Positions 51,768 through 60,289 of a stretch of 64,000 nucleotides of DNA are shown piece after piece (the stretch's first letter is position 1; every line of letters starts with the position of its first letter). The stretch is from an uncultured Oscillospiraceae bacterium (GTDB lineage: Bacteria; Bacillota; Clostridia; Oscillospirales; Ruminococcaceae), in the NCBI GenBank assembly GCA_910583935.1, contig CAJTZM010000002.1:1-64000 (forward strand). The letters are read 5' to 3'. The position numbers and the translations under genes were made by a program. The notes beneath the pieces are model-generated. The model was given only the letters and a program-made list of their open reading frames with translations, was not told where the DNA came from and did not search any database.

Positions 51768-52865
51768 TTATTTAATCACCAAAATCGTGGATGTCTCGTT
51801 AATATGCCCCAAAAACGCCTCGCCGTTGGTAGAAAACCCAATGCTGGGATACCGGCCAAACAGCGCACAGTAGGGCTCTACCTGATTTTCGTTCAGGATT
51901 TCCAGCGTCCGGTACAGGCAATTAAAATTGATCACGCCGGCAGGCTGGTAAGGGATCGCTTCGTCTAATGCTTTCTGGGTGTCATCCACAATGTTGCCGA
52001 TCTTCAAAACATTGATCTCTGTCCCCTCCGGCAGACCACAGTGCAAAGTAATGCCGCCGTCCTGGATTTGGTTGAAGGTGCGCACGAAAATCTCGTCTCC
52101 GGCTACAACGCCCAAAGGATTGCACACAAAATAGTTCTGAATCTCATTCTCTTCAACGCCCAGCACCTCTGCATAAACCTCGCCGCAGGGCCGGTGGTCA
52201 AATTCATAGAGGATTCGGTTGCGCAAGTCGGATTTTGTCACCGTCAGCTTGCGCTCCGAGAAAATGTGGGCACTCTGGGTTTTCAGCACATCGTAGCCGT
52301 TGGTCGTCTTTAAAACAGCCAACACCGCCGCGCTGGTGTAGCTGCGACCATTGGCATAGACCAGGGACTGTCCGTCGTCCGCCGCAGAGGAGGATCCGCC
52401 TACAAAGAGAAGGTCGGTGGCAGTCCCCAGACGATCCATGAAGACCTCCTCCGCCTTTGCGCTGGATTCGAAAAGGACAATGCCGACGTATCGCTCAAAA
52501 TTCATAAGGATTTCGTCCACGCCGCCAAAATGGCTGTGCATTCCATCCAAGACGTCCCGCAGATCCGGTTCCGCGCCAATATTTTCTACAACCTGCACGT
52601 ATACATCCTCAACGCTGCCAGCATCCATCGCCATAATGCTGACAGAGCCGCTGGTATAATCGTTGTTGCAGTATTCGCTATGAGAGGAAGATCCGATAAT
52701 CTCGCTGTTGGGGAAAGCCTCTTGCAAGGCCGCTTCGGGACTCTCATAATTGCTAGAAGCGAAAAACAAAAGCAATTTCGGCTGAAAATCTGCCAAGGCT
52801 TTTTGTGCCTGCCGGGCCATATCCCGGCTGTCGGTTCCTTTGATAGAAAATGTTTTAATGGCCAA
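51768..52865 (-). CDS. FIST-domain sensory protein
   Basis: 365 residues with FIST_N (SRDMARQAQKALADFQPKLL...FASSNYES; VGGSSSAADDG) followed by FIST_C (EVYAEVLGV, NPLGVV, FSTNGEAFLGHINETSTI). FIST domains are thought to bind small ligands such as amino acids and usually sit in signalling proteins; here there is no output domain. TTG start after AAAGGCGGG. Probably paired with the small gene 35 bases upstream. Confidence 0.92.
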   Translation of the reverse strand: MAIKTFSIKGTDSRDMARQAQKALADFQPKLLLFFASSNYESPEAALQEAFPNSEIIGSSSHSEYCNNDYTSGSVSIMAMDAGSVEDVYVQVVENIGAEPDLRDVLDGMHSHFGGVDEILMNFERYVGIVLFESSAKAEEVFMDRLGTATDLLFVGGSSSAADDGQSLVYANGRSYTSAAVLAVLKTTNGYDVLKTQSAHIFSERKLTVTKSDLRNRILYEFDHRPCGEVYAEVLGVEENEIQNYFVCNPLGVVAGDEIFVRTFNQIQDGGITLHCGLPEGTEINVLKIGNIVDDTQKALDEAIPYQPAGVINFNCLYRTLEILNENQVEPYCALFGRYPSIGFSTNGEAFLGHINETSTILVIK

Positions 52866-52900
52866 TGTTTATCCCGCCTTTCAATAAGTTTTATTTCACA

Positions 52901-53101
52901 TTAAACGATGACGCCAAATTCCTTGGCAATTTCCCGGACCTTCTTCATAACTGCCGGATCGTCCGGAGATATCGTTGTAAACTTATCCACAGCGATTCCC
53001 TTCAGATACATTTTGGTCCGTATAGAGTTTGCAATAACCACATTCCCCTTGGCCTTTTGTGTAATGACGGTTTGGATCATCCTCTGGATCTGTCCTGCCA
53101 A
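52901..53101 (-). CDS. Small protein encoded ahead of the FIST gene (66 aa)
   Basis: TTG 53101 with GAAGGTGA upstream. The product (MAGQIQRMIQTVITQKAKGN, then NSIRTKMYLKGIAVDKF and DPAVMKKVREIAKEFGV) is soluble, with helices at both ends. No family recognised. The 35-base gap to the FIST gene indicates co-transcription; it may be a partner or output component. Confidence 0.72.
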   Translation of the reverse strand: MAGQIQRMIQTVITQKAKGNVVIANSIRTKMYLKGIAVDKFTTISPDDPAVMKKVREIAKEFGVIV

Positions 53102-53587
53102 TCAATTCACCTTCTCTCGCAGTTCTAACGCTCTTGTCTGTACAAAAGCTGTAGTTTTATTTTACCATATGCCCCTGTCAATAGCAACGTTTTTTGCACA
53201 TGGCTTGCTTCAGTATAAATACTTTATGTATCTTTCTTATCATACCTATCATTGCTCTAATCCACTTTCACTGAGATCGTTGTTTCAAGGCCACAGTTAC
53301 GCCCTTGGTGACAGCTGTCTGTTTGATGATAAGACCGGCAGCGGCCGCTGCAAGCAACTGCGGTCCGGAGCATTTGGCCTACTGCTGCTAAAGAGAAACC
53401 GTCCTTTCCTTTTTCAAATATTACCACTAAAATAAGCGAAACATAAAATTCTCTCCGTTTCATAAGCTCTGCCATCCCCTTCCCAAAAGATCACGATTGC
53501 TTCTTAAATCGTGATCTTGATTGAAACTTTTGCAGCGGCGTAGTGGTTGTAATAATAGACAAAATCGAAAACATCCGAGGTGGCTTT
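53102..53587. other. Long gene-poor region upstream of the lipoprotein gene
   Basis: A leftward frame (about 53257-53475) and two rightward frames exist, but none has both a start signal and a plausible protein. The leftward frame looks like a decayed gene because a second frame there continues with AAAAGLIIKQTAVTKGVTVA-like sequence. An inverted repeat is listed separately. Confidence 0.4.
53488..53517. repeat. 11-bp inverted repeat upstream of the lipoprotein gene
   Basis: AGATCACGATT / AATCGTGATCT with an 8-base loop, 70 bases before the ATG. Either a regulator-binding site or the terminator of a lost gene (no T-run follows). Confidence 0.6.
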
Positions 53588-54985
53588 ATGAAATATTTAA
53601 AAAAAGGGTTTATCTTTTTTGTGCTGTTTGCGCTCCTGTTAAATCTATCCTCCTGTCAGCCTGCTCCCTCCTCTGCCGGCCCTTCCTCTTCTCTATCCGA
53701 CAGCCGGCAAAGCACCCAAGAAAGCTTCTCTGCCGCCGGATCAGCGCCGGAAGAAGGGGATCCCAAATGCTTCTATCCCGCCGCTATGGCCGTTTCCGAT
53801 CCGGATGCCGTGTCCGAGGACCGTCTGTACCGTTGGAATGAGAACGGCTCCCTTACCTTCCAAAACAAAAATGCACTGCATACGCTTTCCGCAGAAAACC
53901 AGCTGCTGGAAACGGTGACGCTGCCGGCCGAGCATCTGCCTCAGGATACGGACTACTCTCTGACCTGGAGCGACAGCCTGATTTTAGCTCTCAGCGCCGG
54001 TTGGAGTAAAGACGATCTGTTCAGTGTAGTCTACTTTACTGAAGACGGAGGCGTACATCTTGCCAACGTCACCCTTTTCGACCGTCAGGGCGCGCTGATC
54101 CGCCAGTACCCGCAAAGCCAGGTCTACGGCTATAGCGAAGCGGGCGAGCATGAAATCTATCTGCCTGCGCCGGAGGGAAAAACAGTTATCGGCTACGCGA
54201 ATCTGGGGGCAGACAGTCCAGTCTATTGGCTGGACGGAGAAACGGCTGTTTTCAACTGTCATTCCCGCGTCGTGCTCTATGATTTTTCGGCAGACGAGGG
54301 AAAAATACTGGACGATATGAGCGATTTAGTGGATGGGAACGGAAAATTTGGCGTTTATTATGGCGTGGACTTTTCCCAATGCGGCGTGATAGACGGCAGC
54401 TTTTACTATCTGGCCCACCGGGACGAACAAAAGGCCAACGCGTCCGGAACCGTTTGGCGGGCAGACAAAAACGGCGCCGTCCAGCTGCTTGAGGGGAAGG
54501 AATTTTACCATCTGTTTGTGGGAAATCGCGCGTTGATCGCCGTATCCCATACCGATCAGGAGGGAATTGACCAGGTGTATTGCGCCGCTCAAAATCGCCA
54601 GCTGGAAAAAATATGGGAAGGGAACCCTTCCATTTCCTTTACGGACAGCGGTCGCATCTCTTTTACCAATCAATTCGGCCAGGAAAACACCGTTTTGTAT
54701 TCTTATGACGATAAAACCGGCGAGCTGACCGGCCACGAGCTTGGCGCCATCCTGCAAATCGACCGGCTGTTTACCCGGATGCAAAGCGGCTCCCTTTGCT
54801 GGTATTATACCGTCTTCCAGCATGGTGTAACCACGGATTATGTTTACAATGCCTCCGCCGATACGACCGAAGAGCTGCCGGAAGGTGCTCTTAGCATGAT
54901 GCTCTCATTAAGTCCTGACGGAAATTCCTTTTTGGAATACGATGCAGATGCCCACGCGCTGCGGGTTCGCCAATGGGATTTCTAA
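53588..54985 (+). CDS. Predicted extracellular lipoprotein (465 aa)
   Basis: Signal peptide with lipobox LSSC (Cys about residue 22), then a Ser/Ala-rich linker and a large beta-rich domain with repeating aromatic/acidic strands (LYRWNENGSLTFQN, VYWLDGETAVFN, SFYYLAHRDE), probably a propeller. No family named. ATG 53588 follows CGAGGTGG. Single gene with a terminator; probably surface-exposed. Role unknown. Confidence 0.82.
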   Translation: MKYLKKGFIFFVLFALLLNLSSCQPAPSSAGPSSSLSDSRQSTQESFSAAGSAPEEGDPKCFYPAAMAVSDPDAVSEDRLYRWNENGSLTFQNKNALHTLSAENQLLETVTLPAEHLPQDTDYSLTWSDSLILALSAGWSKDDLFSVVYFTEDGGVHLANVTLFDRQGALIRQYPQSQVYGYSEAGEHEIYLPAPEGKTVIGYANLGADSPVYWLDGETAVFNCHSRVVLYDFSADEGKILDDMSDLVDGNGKFGVYYGVDFSQCGVIDGSFYYLAHRDEQKANASGTVWRADKNGAVQLLEGKEFYHLFVGNRALIAVSHTDQEGIDQVYCAAQNRQLEKIWEGNPSISFTDSGRISFTNQFGQENTVLYSYDDKTGELTGHELGAILQIDRLFTRMQSGSLCWYYTVFQHGVTTDYVYNASADTTEELPEGALSMMLSLSPDGNSFLEYDADAHALRVRQWDF

Positions 54986-55003
54986 AACAAAAAACCTCTC
55001 CAC

Positions 55004-55037
55004 AAAAAAGCCGATGCAGCAAGCATCGGCTTTTTTC
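55004..55037 (+). terminator. Terminator after the lipoprotein gene
   Basis: AAAAAAGCCGATGC / GCATCGGCTTTTTT, 14 pairs, then TCTAT. Confidence 0.88.
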
Positions 55038-55118
55038 TATACAAGAGACCAAACAGCTTTCTCCGCATGTTTTTGCGGATGACAAAGAAAGATTCAGAAT
55101 CCGAACACTCGAAGCAGT

Positions 55119-55640
55119 TTAGGTTTTGTCCGGTCCCATTCGAAAACGATATTGTATCTCCTGCAATTCCCGTCCGCCGATGTTCTGTTGTAGACGAACC
55201 TCGCTTTGCCGAAACCCACACTTTTCATAAAAGCGGCGCGCCGGATGGTTTTCCTCCAGCACCCACAAAAACATATCCGAAAACCCCATTTTCCCCAGTT
55301 CGTCCACGGCAGCTTTTAACAGCGACTTTCCATAGCCTTTTCGGGTATAGGCGGGCAGCAGATACAAAGAGACAACCTCCCCCCAATCCGGCAGGGCGGC
55401 AAAACGGGAGGGGCCAAAGCTGGATATACCGGCAATCAACCCATCCACCAGCAAAACCATATGGCGCAGATCGGTCTGGTCCAAATTCCCAGCCCAACGG
55501 CCGGCGGGTATGCTTTCCAAATAAGCCTGCGGAATGACGTCTCGATAGGCGCTTTTCCAGCTTTCTTCATAAACGCGGCTAACGGCAAGCCGGTCGTCTT
55601 CCTTTGACAAACGGCGAATTTTCCATTTTTCTTCTGACAT
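55119..55640 (-). CDS. GNAT-family N-acetyltransferase
   Basis: 173 residues with acetyl-CoA motif A LYLLPAYTRKGYGKSLLKAA and FLWVLEENHPARRFYEKCGF. Substrate unknown. Starts one base after the end of the mntR-like gene, so the two are co-translated. Confidence 0.92.
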   Translation of the reverse strand: MSEEKWKIRRLSKEDDRLAVSRVYEESWKSAYRDVIPQAYLESIPAGRWAGNLDQTDLRHMVLLVDGLIAGISSFGPSRFAALPDWGEVVSLYLLPAYTRKGYGKSLLKAAVDELGKMGFSDMFLWVLEENHPARRFYEKCGFRQSEVRLQQNIGGRELQEIQYRFRMGPDKT

Positions 55641-55641
55641 T

Positions 55642-56007
55642 TTATTCTCCGTAAATATGCTCTTTCAGCTTTTCAAAGGTTTCGCTGCTGATGTCGTGCT
55701 CAATCCGGCAGGCGTCCTTTACCGCGATTTCCTCCGGCACACCCAGCTTCATCAGCCATTGGCTGAGCAAGCGATGCCTCTCATAAATCCGTTCTGCAAT
55801 TTCCCGACCCGCGTCGGTCAGCTCAATCCAGCCCTCCTTCGCCATTTGGATATAGCCGTTTTCCCGCAGCAGACTCATCGCCCGGCTCACGCTGGGTTTG
55901 GAAAACGCCAGATAATGTACAATGTCAATGGACCGGACCGCGCCTTTTTTCTGTTTTAATATGAGAATTGACTCCAAATAATCCTCGGCGGATTCCTGAA
56001 TTTTCAT
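55642..56007 (-). CDS. MntR/DtxR-family metal-dependent regulator
   Basis: 121 residues: winged helix SAEDYLESILILKQ, IDIVHYLAFSKPSVSRAMSLL, then metal-site region ERHRLLSQWLMKLGV and CRIEHDISSETFEKL. It matches MntR-type proteins (Mn2+ sensing) rather than long DtxR with SH3. ATG 56007 has GGGAGGTA upstream. No manganese transporter is adjacent; the partner gene is an acetyltransferase. Confidence 0.9.
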   Translation of the reverse strand: MKIQESAEDYLESILILKQKKGAVRSIDIVHYLAFSKPSVSRAMSLLRENGYIQMAKEGWIELTDAGREIAERIYERHRLLSQWLMKLGVPEEIAVKDACRIEHDISSETFEKLKEHIYGE

Positions 56008-56170
56008 GCGCGTACCTCCCTTTTTAGCAAACTTATCTGCGTGTTGCTTAGGATCCATTCATTTTATCATCTGTCTTAATTTTAGCACATTTTTCTTTGA
56101 CTCACAAGCATTTCCACCATCGGGGACTTGCCCGCCCCGGCTAAAGCGGTAAAAAGCTTTGTTCGCTTCT

Positions 56171-56641
56171 TTAGCAGATTTCTTCTCGGTGCATCCAATG
56201 AATGCCGATATGACCGATTCCCAAAACTATCGTGGACAGCAGCAAAAATAGGTTTTTTCCGTATAGGGCCAAAAGAAAAAATCCCACGACCGGAAGGGTT
56301 GCGCCAGCCACCGGCACGCCGAACAGGCTGCTGTAAAAATCCTGCATCGTCTTTGCACTTCGAAAATACCGAATCCAGTAAATCTCGTAAAGCAGCATAC
56401 ACACAGCGGATAAGCCTAACCACAAGCTCCAGTTTGACCAGGGCCTTATGTTAAAATCGGTAAAAATGAGCGCAAAGCAGGAGACCGACACTTCTCCCAC
56501 CCTTTCCAAGGTGCGCAGCACGCCGTTTTCCTTTTGGACATATTTTTCGTAGTCCTTCGGTTTATTTTTCGTCCACAGAAGGTTGGGCAAAAACAGCAGG
56601 ACCAGATAGGCAAAGCCTATATAAGAAAATCCCAGCGACAC
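56171..56641 (-). CDS. Four-helix membrane protein of unknown function
   Basis: 156 residues, about four membrane helices, with the conserved-looking LLFLPNLLWTKNKPKDYEKYV near the N-terminus and a His-rich C-terminus (GHIGIHWMH). GTG start after GAGGGAAA, 9 bases after the TfoX-N gene. Family not recognised. Confidence 0.75.
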   Translation of the reverse strand: MSLGFSYIGFAYLVLLFLPNLLWTKNKPKDYEKYVQKENGVLRTLERVGEVSVSCFALIFTDFNIRPWSNWSLWLGLSAVCMLLYEIYWIRYFRSAKTMQDFYSSLFGVPVAGATLPVVGFFLLALYGKNLFLLLSTIVLGIGHIGIHWMHREEIC

Positions 56642-56650
56642 AGTTTTCCC

Positions 56651-56965
56651 TCATTTCCTTTTTTTCGGGAAAGGAAGCTCGTCATACATTTTTTCCAGCA
56701 ATTCCTTTAAAAACGCCTTGTTTTCCAGATCATCCACACGCAGCATCTTTTTTGCGCCGTCGTAGGGGAGCTCCCAAGCCGCGTCCGGCATCATGGAAAC
56801 GGCAGATGCCGTTGGTTTTACAAGAAAACGATTATCATAAATTCCCCCTATGACCTTGCCTTGATAGTACAAAACATACTCCCCCATCATGGCCCGATGG
56901 GAAACGCCCTCGATTTCCCTTAGCTGCTCCAGCACAAACAGCAGATATTCTTTGCTCGTCGACAT
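56651..56965 (-). CDS. TfoX/Sxy N-terminal-domain protein
   Basis: 104 residues: SKEYLLFVLEQLREIEGVSHRAMMGEYVLYYQGKV and AWELPYDGAKKML, split here, match the TfoX N-terminal domain. In Gamma-proteobacteria Sxy controls competence with CRP; in Firmicutes such short proteins have no known role. ATG after GGAGGGAAGG. Confidence 0.88.
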   Translation of the reverse strand: MSTSKEYLLFVLEQLREIEGVSHRAMMGEYVLYYQGKVIGGIYDNRFLVKPTASAVSMMPDAAWELPYDGAKKMLRVDDLENKAFLKELLEKMYDELPFPKKRK

Positions 56966-56995
56966 AAAATCCTTCCCTCCATCCTCTTGAAAAAA

Positions 56996-57032
56996 GAAAG
57001 CCCTTTCGTATAAAAGCGAAAAGGCTTTTTTC
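56996..57032 (-). terminator. Terminator of the lig-gat operon
   Basis: On the minus strand AAAAGCCTTTTCGC-ttttata-cgaAAGGGCTTT folds into a 12-14 bp stem followed by T-rich sequence, next to the gatB stop. Confidence 0.82.
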
Positions 57033-57033
57033 C

Positions 57034-58473
57034 TTAATCGTTCTGGATTTTCTTCTCGATCAGCTCTTTAAGCACCGCAGGATTTCCCTGCCCTTTGGAC
57101 TGACGCATACACTGACCTACCAAAAATCCGATCACATTTGTTTTTCCGCCCTTATAATCGGCGATGGACTTGGGATTCGCGTCCATAACCGACTGGACAA
57201 TCGCCTCTAAAGCGCCTGTGTCGGAAATTTGGGCAAGGCCCTTTTCCTCCACCACCTGTTTGGGCGTTTTATCCGAAAAGATCATCTCATCCAGCACCGT
57301 TTTTCCCGCGGTGACTGAAATGGTTCCCGCCTCAATCAGGGCAATCATGTCTGTTAACTTCTCCGGCGTTAAGGAGGTATCTGCCAAAACGGCGTTTCTT
57401 TCGTTTAAAATGCGGGAAACATCCCCCAACAGCCAGTTAGAAACACTTTTGATTTTGCAGTTTTTCCGCGCCACACAGCTTTCAAAAAAGGCGGCCTTAT
57501 CCGGATTTTCGGTCAGCAGGTTGGCGTCGAAATAAGGCAGGCCATAAGAATCCATATAGCGCTTGCATTTTTTATTGGGCAGCTCCGGCAGCTCGTCCTT
57601 CAGCCGGCGGATTTTTTCCTCGTCAATGACAATGGTTAAAAGATCCGGCTCGGGAAAATAGCGGTAATCGTGCGAATCCTCTTTGCTTCTTAAAAGGAAG
57701 TTCTGCCCTTTGGCGTCGTCCCACCGGCGCGTTTCCTGGTGGATTTCGCCGCCCGCTTCCAACACCTCGATTTGGCGTTTGGCCTCGTATTCAATGGCAC
57801 GGACCGCACCGCTGAAGGTATTGACGTTCTTCATTTCGCAGCGGGTTCCCCTCGGCTCGCCCGGCAGCGCCACCGATACATTGATATCGCAGCGAATGGA
57901 TCCCTCCTGCATTTTACAGTCGGAAATATCAATATACTGCAGAATGGATTTGATCGTTTCCAAATACGCCTTTGCCTCGGCAGAGCTGTGCATGTCCGGC
58001 TCGGATACAATCTCAATCAGCGGTACGCCGCAGCGATTAAAATCCACAAGACTCCCCGCAAAGCTTTCGTCATGCAAAAGCTTTCCTGCGTCCTCCTCAA
58101 TATGGATCCGGGTAACGCCTATACGCTTAGTATTTCCTTGTTCGTCTATCATCACATCTAAATGGCCGTTTTCGCACAGCGGGATATCAAATTGAGAAAT
58201 CTGGTATGCTTTGGGCAGGTCGGGATAAAAATAATTTTTTCGATCCTGCTTGCTTACCGGGTTGATTTTGCAGTTGAGCGCATGTCCCATTTTGACCGCG
58301 TATTCCACCACTTTTTCATTGAGGGTCGGCAGCGTGCCCGGCATCCCGGTACAGATGGGGCAGCAGTTGGAATTCACCTGCGCGCCAAAGGAATTTTTAC
58401 AGCCGCAGTAAATTTTTGTAGCTGTGTTCAGCTCCGCATGGACCTCCAGCCCAATGGTCATTTCATAATTCAT
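57034..58473 (-). CDS. gatB: Asp/Glu-tRNA amidotransferase subunit B
   Basis: 479 residues: YEMTIGLEVHAELNTATKI, GMPGTLPTLNEKVV, DLPKAYQISQFDIPL and the C-terminal YqeY-like tail (GFLVGQCMRQSKGQGNP). Binds tRNA and performs the kinase and transamidation steps with GatA and GatC, making Gln-tRNA (or Asn-tRNA). Last gene of ligA-gatC-gatA-gatB. Confidence 0.98.
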   Translation of the reverse strand: MNYEMTIGLEVHAELNTATKIYCGCKNSFGAQVNSNCCPICTGMPGTLPTLNEKVVEYAVKMGHALNCKINPVSKQDRKNYFYPDLPKAYQISQFDIPLCENGHLDVMIDEQGNTKRIGVTRIHIEEDAGKLLHDESFAGSLVDFNRCGVPLIEIVSEPDMHSSAEAKAYLETIKSILQYIDISDCKMQEGSIRCDINVSVALPGEPRGTRCEMKNVNTFSGAVRAIEYEAKRQIEVLEAGGEIHQETRRWDDAKGQNFLLRSKEDSHDYRYFPEPDLLTIVIDEEKIRRLKDELPELPNKKCKRYMDSYGLPYFDANLLTENPDKAAFFESCVARKNCKIKSVSNWLLGDVSRILNERNAVLADTSLTPEKLTDMIALIEAGTISVTAGKTVLDEMIFSDKTPKQVVEEKGLAQISDTGALEAIVQSVMDANPKSIADYKGGKTNVIGFLVGQCMRQSKGQGNPAVLKELIEKKIQND

Positions 58474-58486
58474 TTTGGCCGCCTCC

Positions 58487-59953
58487 TTAACCTTTCATAG
58501 CGGGCGCAACGCCGAATCCACCGCACAAATTTTCAAAGCAGCCCGCAGTATTAAACAGCGTCTGTTCAGAAAATTTGGGCCCAATCATCTGCAGCCCAAC
58601 GGGCATTTTGTCCTGAGCGGCGCCACACGGCACCGAAATGGCGGGAAGGCCTGCAATATTGACTGTTACCGTACAAATATCCGCTGCGTACATCTTTAGC
58701 GGATCATTGGTGCGCTCCCCGATTTTGAAGGCGGGGGACGGAGAGGTTGGCGTTACAATGATATCGCAGCGGGAAAACGCTTCGTCATATTCCTGCGCAA
58801 TTTTCTGCTGCATCTGTTTGGCGCGTTTATAATAAGCATCGTAAAAGCCGGAGCTGAGCACAAAGGTTCCCAGCATAATACGGCGCTTTACCTCGTCGCC
58901 AAACCCCTCACTGCGGGTTTTTTCGTACATCTCCAGCAAATTGGCATAGCCTTCGGCTCGGTAGCCGTATTTGACCCCGTCAAACCGCGCCAAATTGGAG
59001 GACGCCTCTGCCGAAGATATGATGTAATAGGCCGAAAGGGCGTAATCGGTGCTGGGCAGGCTGATAGAAACCGTCTGTGCGCCCTCTTTGACCAGCCGGT
59101 CTATGGCCGCCATAACAGCCTCCTTGACCTTCGGCTCCACCCCGTCGCCGAAATATTCCTTGGGGATTCCGATCCGCATCCCCTTGACCGATCGGTTCAG
59201 CTCCTTTGCAAAATCTCCATATTCCCGGGCCGCGCTGGTCGCGTCCATGGGATCCCGGCCGCAGATAACCGAATAAAGGCTCGCCACATCCTCCACCGAA
59301 CGTCCCAGCGGACCGATCTGGTCCAGCGAGGATGCGAACGCCACCAGTCCATACCGGGACACAGAGCCGTAGGTGGGCTTTAGGCCCACAACGCCGCAGT
59401 ACGCCGCCGGAAGTCGGATGGAACCACCGGTGTCCGATCCCAGCGACAGCACCGCCTCCCCTGCGCTGACGCAGGCGGCGCTTCCGCCGGAGGAACCGCC
59501 CGGAACGCAATCCGGATTCCATGGATTTTTGGTCTTTTGAAAATAGGACGTCTCGCAGGAGGAGCCCATGGCAAATTCGTCCATATTGCATTTTCCAATC
59601 AGCACTGCGTCCGCCTGTTCCAGCTTTTCCGCCACAGTGGCGTTATAAGGCGGTACAAAGTTATGAAGCATTCTGGAAGAACAGGTGGTGAGCACATTCT
59701 TCGTACAAATATTGTCCTTTACGCCGATGGGAATGCCCGCCAAAGGGGAAAGCGCTTCACCCGCAGCAAGCTTCTGGTCGACCTGCTGCGCCTTTTTAAG
59801 CGCCTGTTCCTCGCAGACCGTCACAAAAGAACCGATCTGTTCTTCTTTCCTGGCGATCTGTCCCAGAACGGAACGGGTAATTTCCACCGCGCTGCATTCC
59901 TTTTTCCGCAGCTTCTCCGAAAGGGATGCAGCGGTCAATTCAAACAATTCCAT
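58487..59953 (-). CDS. gatA: Asp/Glu-tRNA amidotransferase subunit A
   Basis: 488-residue amidase: Lys in IPIGVKDNICTKN, the Ser-rich signature GGSSGGSAACVSAGEAV, and catalytic Ser in GSDTGGSIRLPAAYCG. Releases ammonia from glutamine for GatB. Start ATG after GAAAGGATG; 13 bases between it and gatB. Confidence 0.98.
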   Translation of the reverse strand: MELFELTAASLSEKLRKKECSAVEITRSVLGQIARKEEQIGSFVTVCEEQALKKAQQVDQKLAAGEALSPLAGIPIGVKDNICTKNVLTTCSSRMLHNFVPPYNATVAEKLEQADAVLIGKCNMDEFAMGSSCETSYFQKTKNPWNPDCVPGGSSGGSAACVSAGEAVLSLGSDTGGSIRLPAAYCGVVGLKPTYGSVSRYGLVAFASSLDQIGPLGRSVEDVASLYSVICGRDPMDATSAAREYGDFAKELNRSVKGMRIGIPKEYFGDGVEPKVKEAVMAAIDRLVKEGAQTVSISLPSTDYALSAYYIISSAEASSNLARFDGVKYGYRAEGYANLLEMYEKTRSEGFGDEVKRRIMLGTFVLSSGFYDAYYKRAKQMQQKIAQEYDEAFSRCDIIVTPTSPSPAFKIGERTNDPLKMYAADICTVTVNIAGLPAISVPCGAAQDKMPVGLQMIGPKFSEQTLFNTAGCFENLCGGFGVAPAMKG

Positions 59954-59968
59954 TTTTCTACATCCTTT

Positions 59969-60238
59969 CTATTCGACCACTTTGGGAACCACAACACAGC
60001 CCGCCTGGGTCTGCGGCGCATTTTGCAAAAGCTGTTCCCGATTCAGCGAGGGCCTAACCAGATCCTGCCGCAGCTGCATAGGGTTTGACGGATCCACCGC
60101 CATATAATCACCATCCATCGGCGGCAGCTTTTCGCACATGGCTACGATGCTCTCCATCTCTTGTTGAAATTTTTCCAGCTTTTCCTCTTCAATAAAAAGA
60201 CGGGATAGTTTTGCAATATGCTGTATATCAATTTGCAT
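59969..60238 (-). CDS. gatC: Asp/Glu-tRNA amidotransferase subunit C
   Basis: 89 residues: IQHIAKLSRLFIEEEKLEKF and the C-terminal RPSLNREQLLQNAP match GatC, the small clamp between GatA and GatB. ATG with GAAGGAGGC upstream. Confidence 0.97.
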   Translation of the reverse strand: MQIDIQHIAKLSRLFIEEEKLEKFQQEMESIVAMCEKLPPMDGDYMAVDPSNPMQLRQDLVRPSLNREQLLQNAPQTQAGCVVVPKVVE

Positions 60239-60289
60239 GGGATGACGCCTCCTTCTCTCAATGTTTGATTTTGGGCTAAAGGCACTTTT

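Noticed and set aside
52908..53435. Rightward frame of 175 codons opposite the small FIST partner
   Set aside because: It is antisense to a gene with a good start signal and gives a low-complexity, Phe/Ser-rich product.
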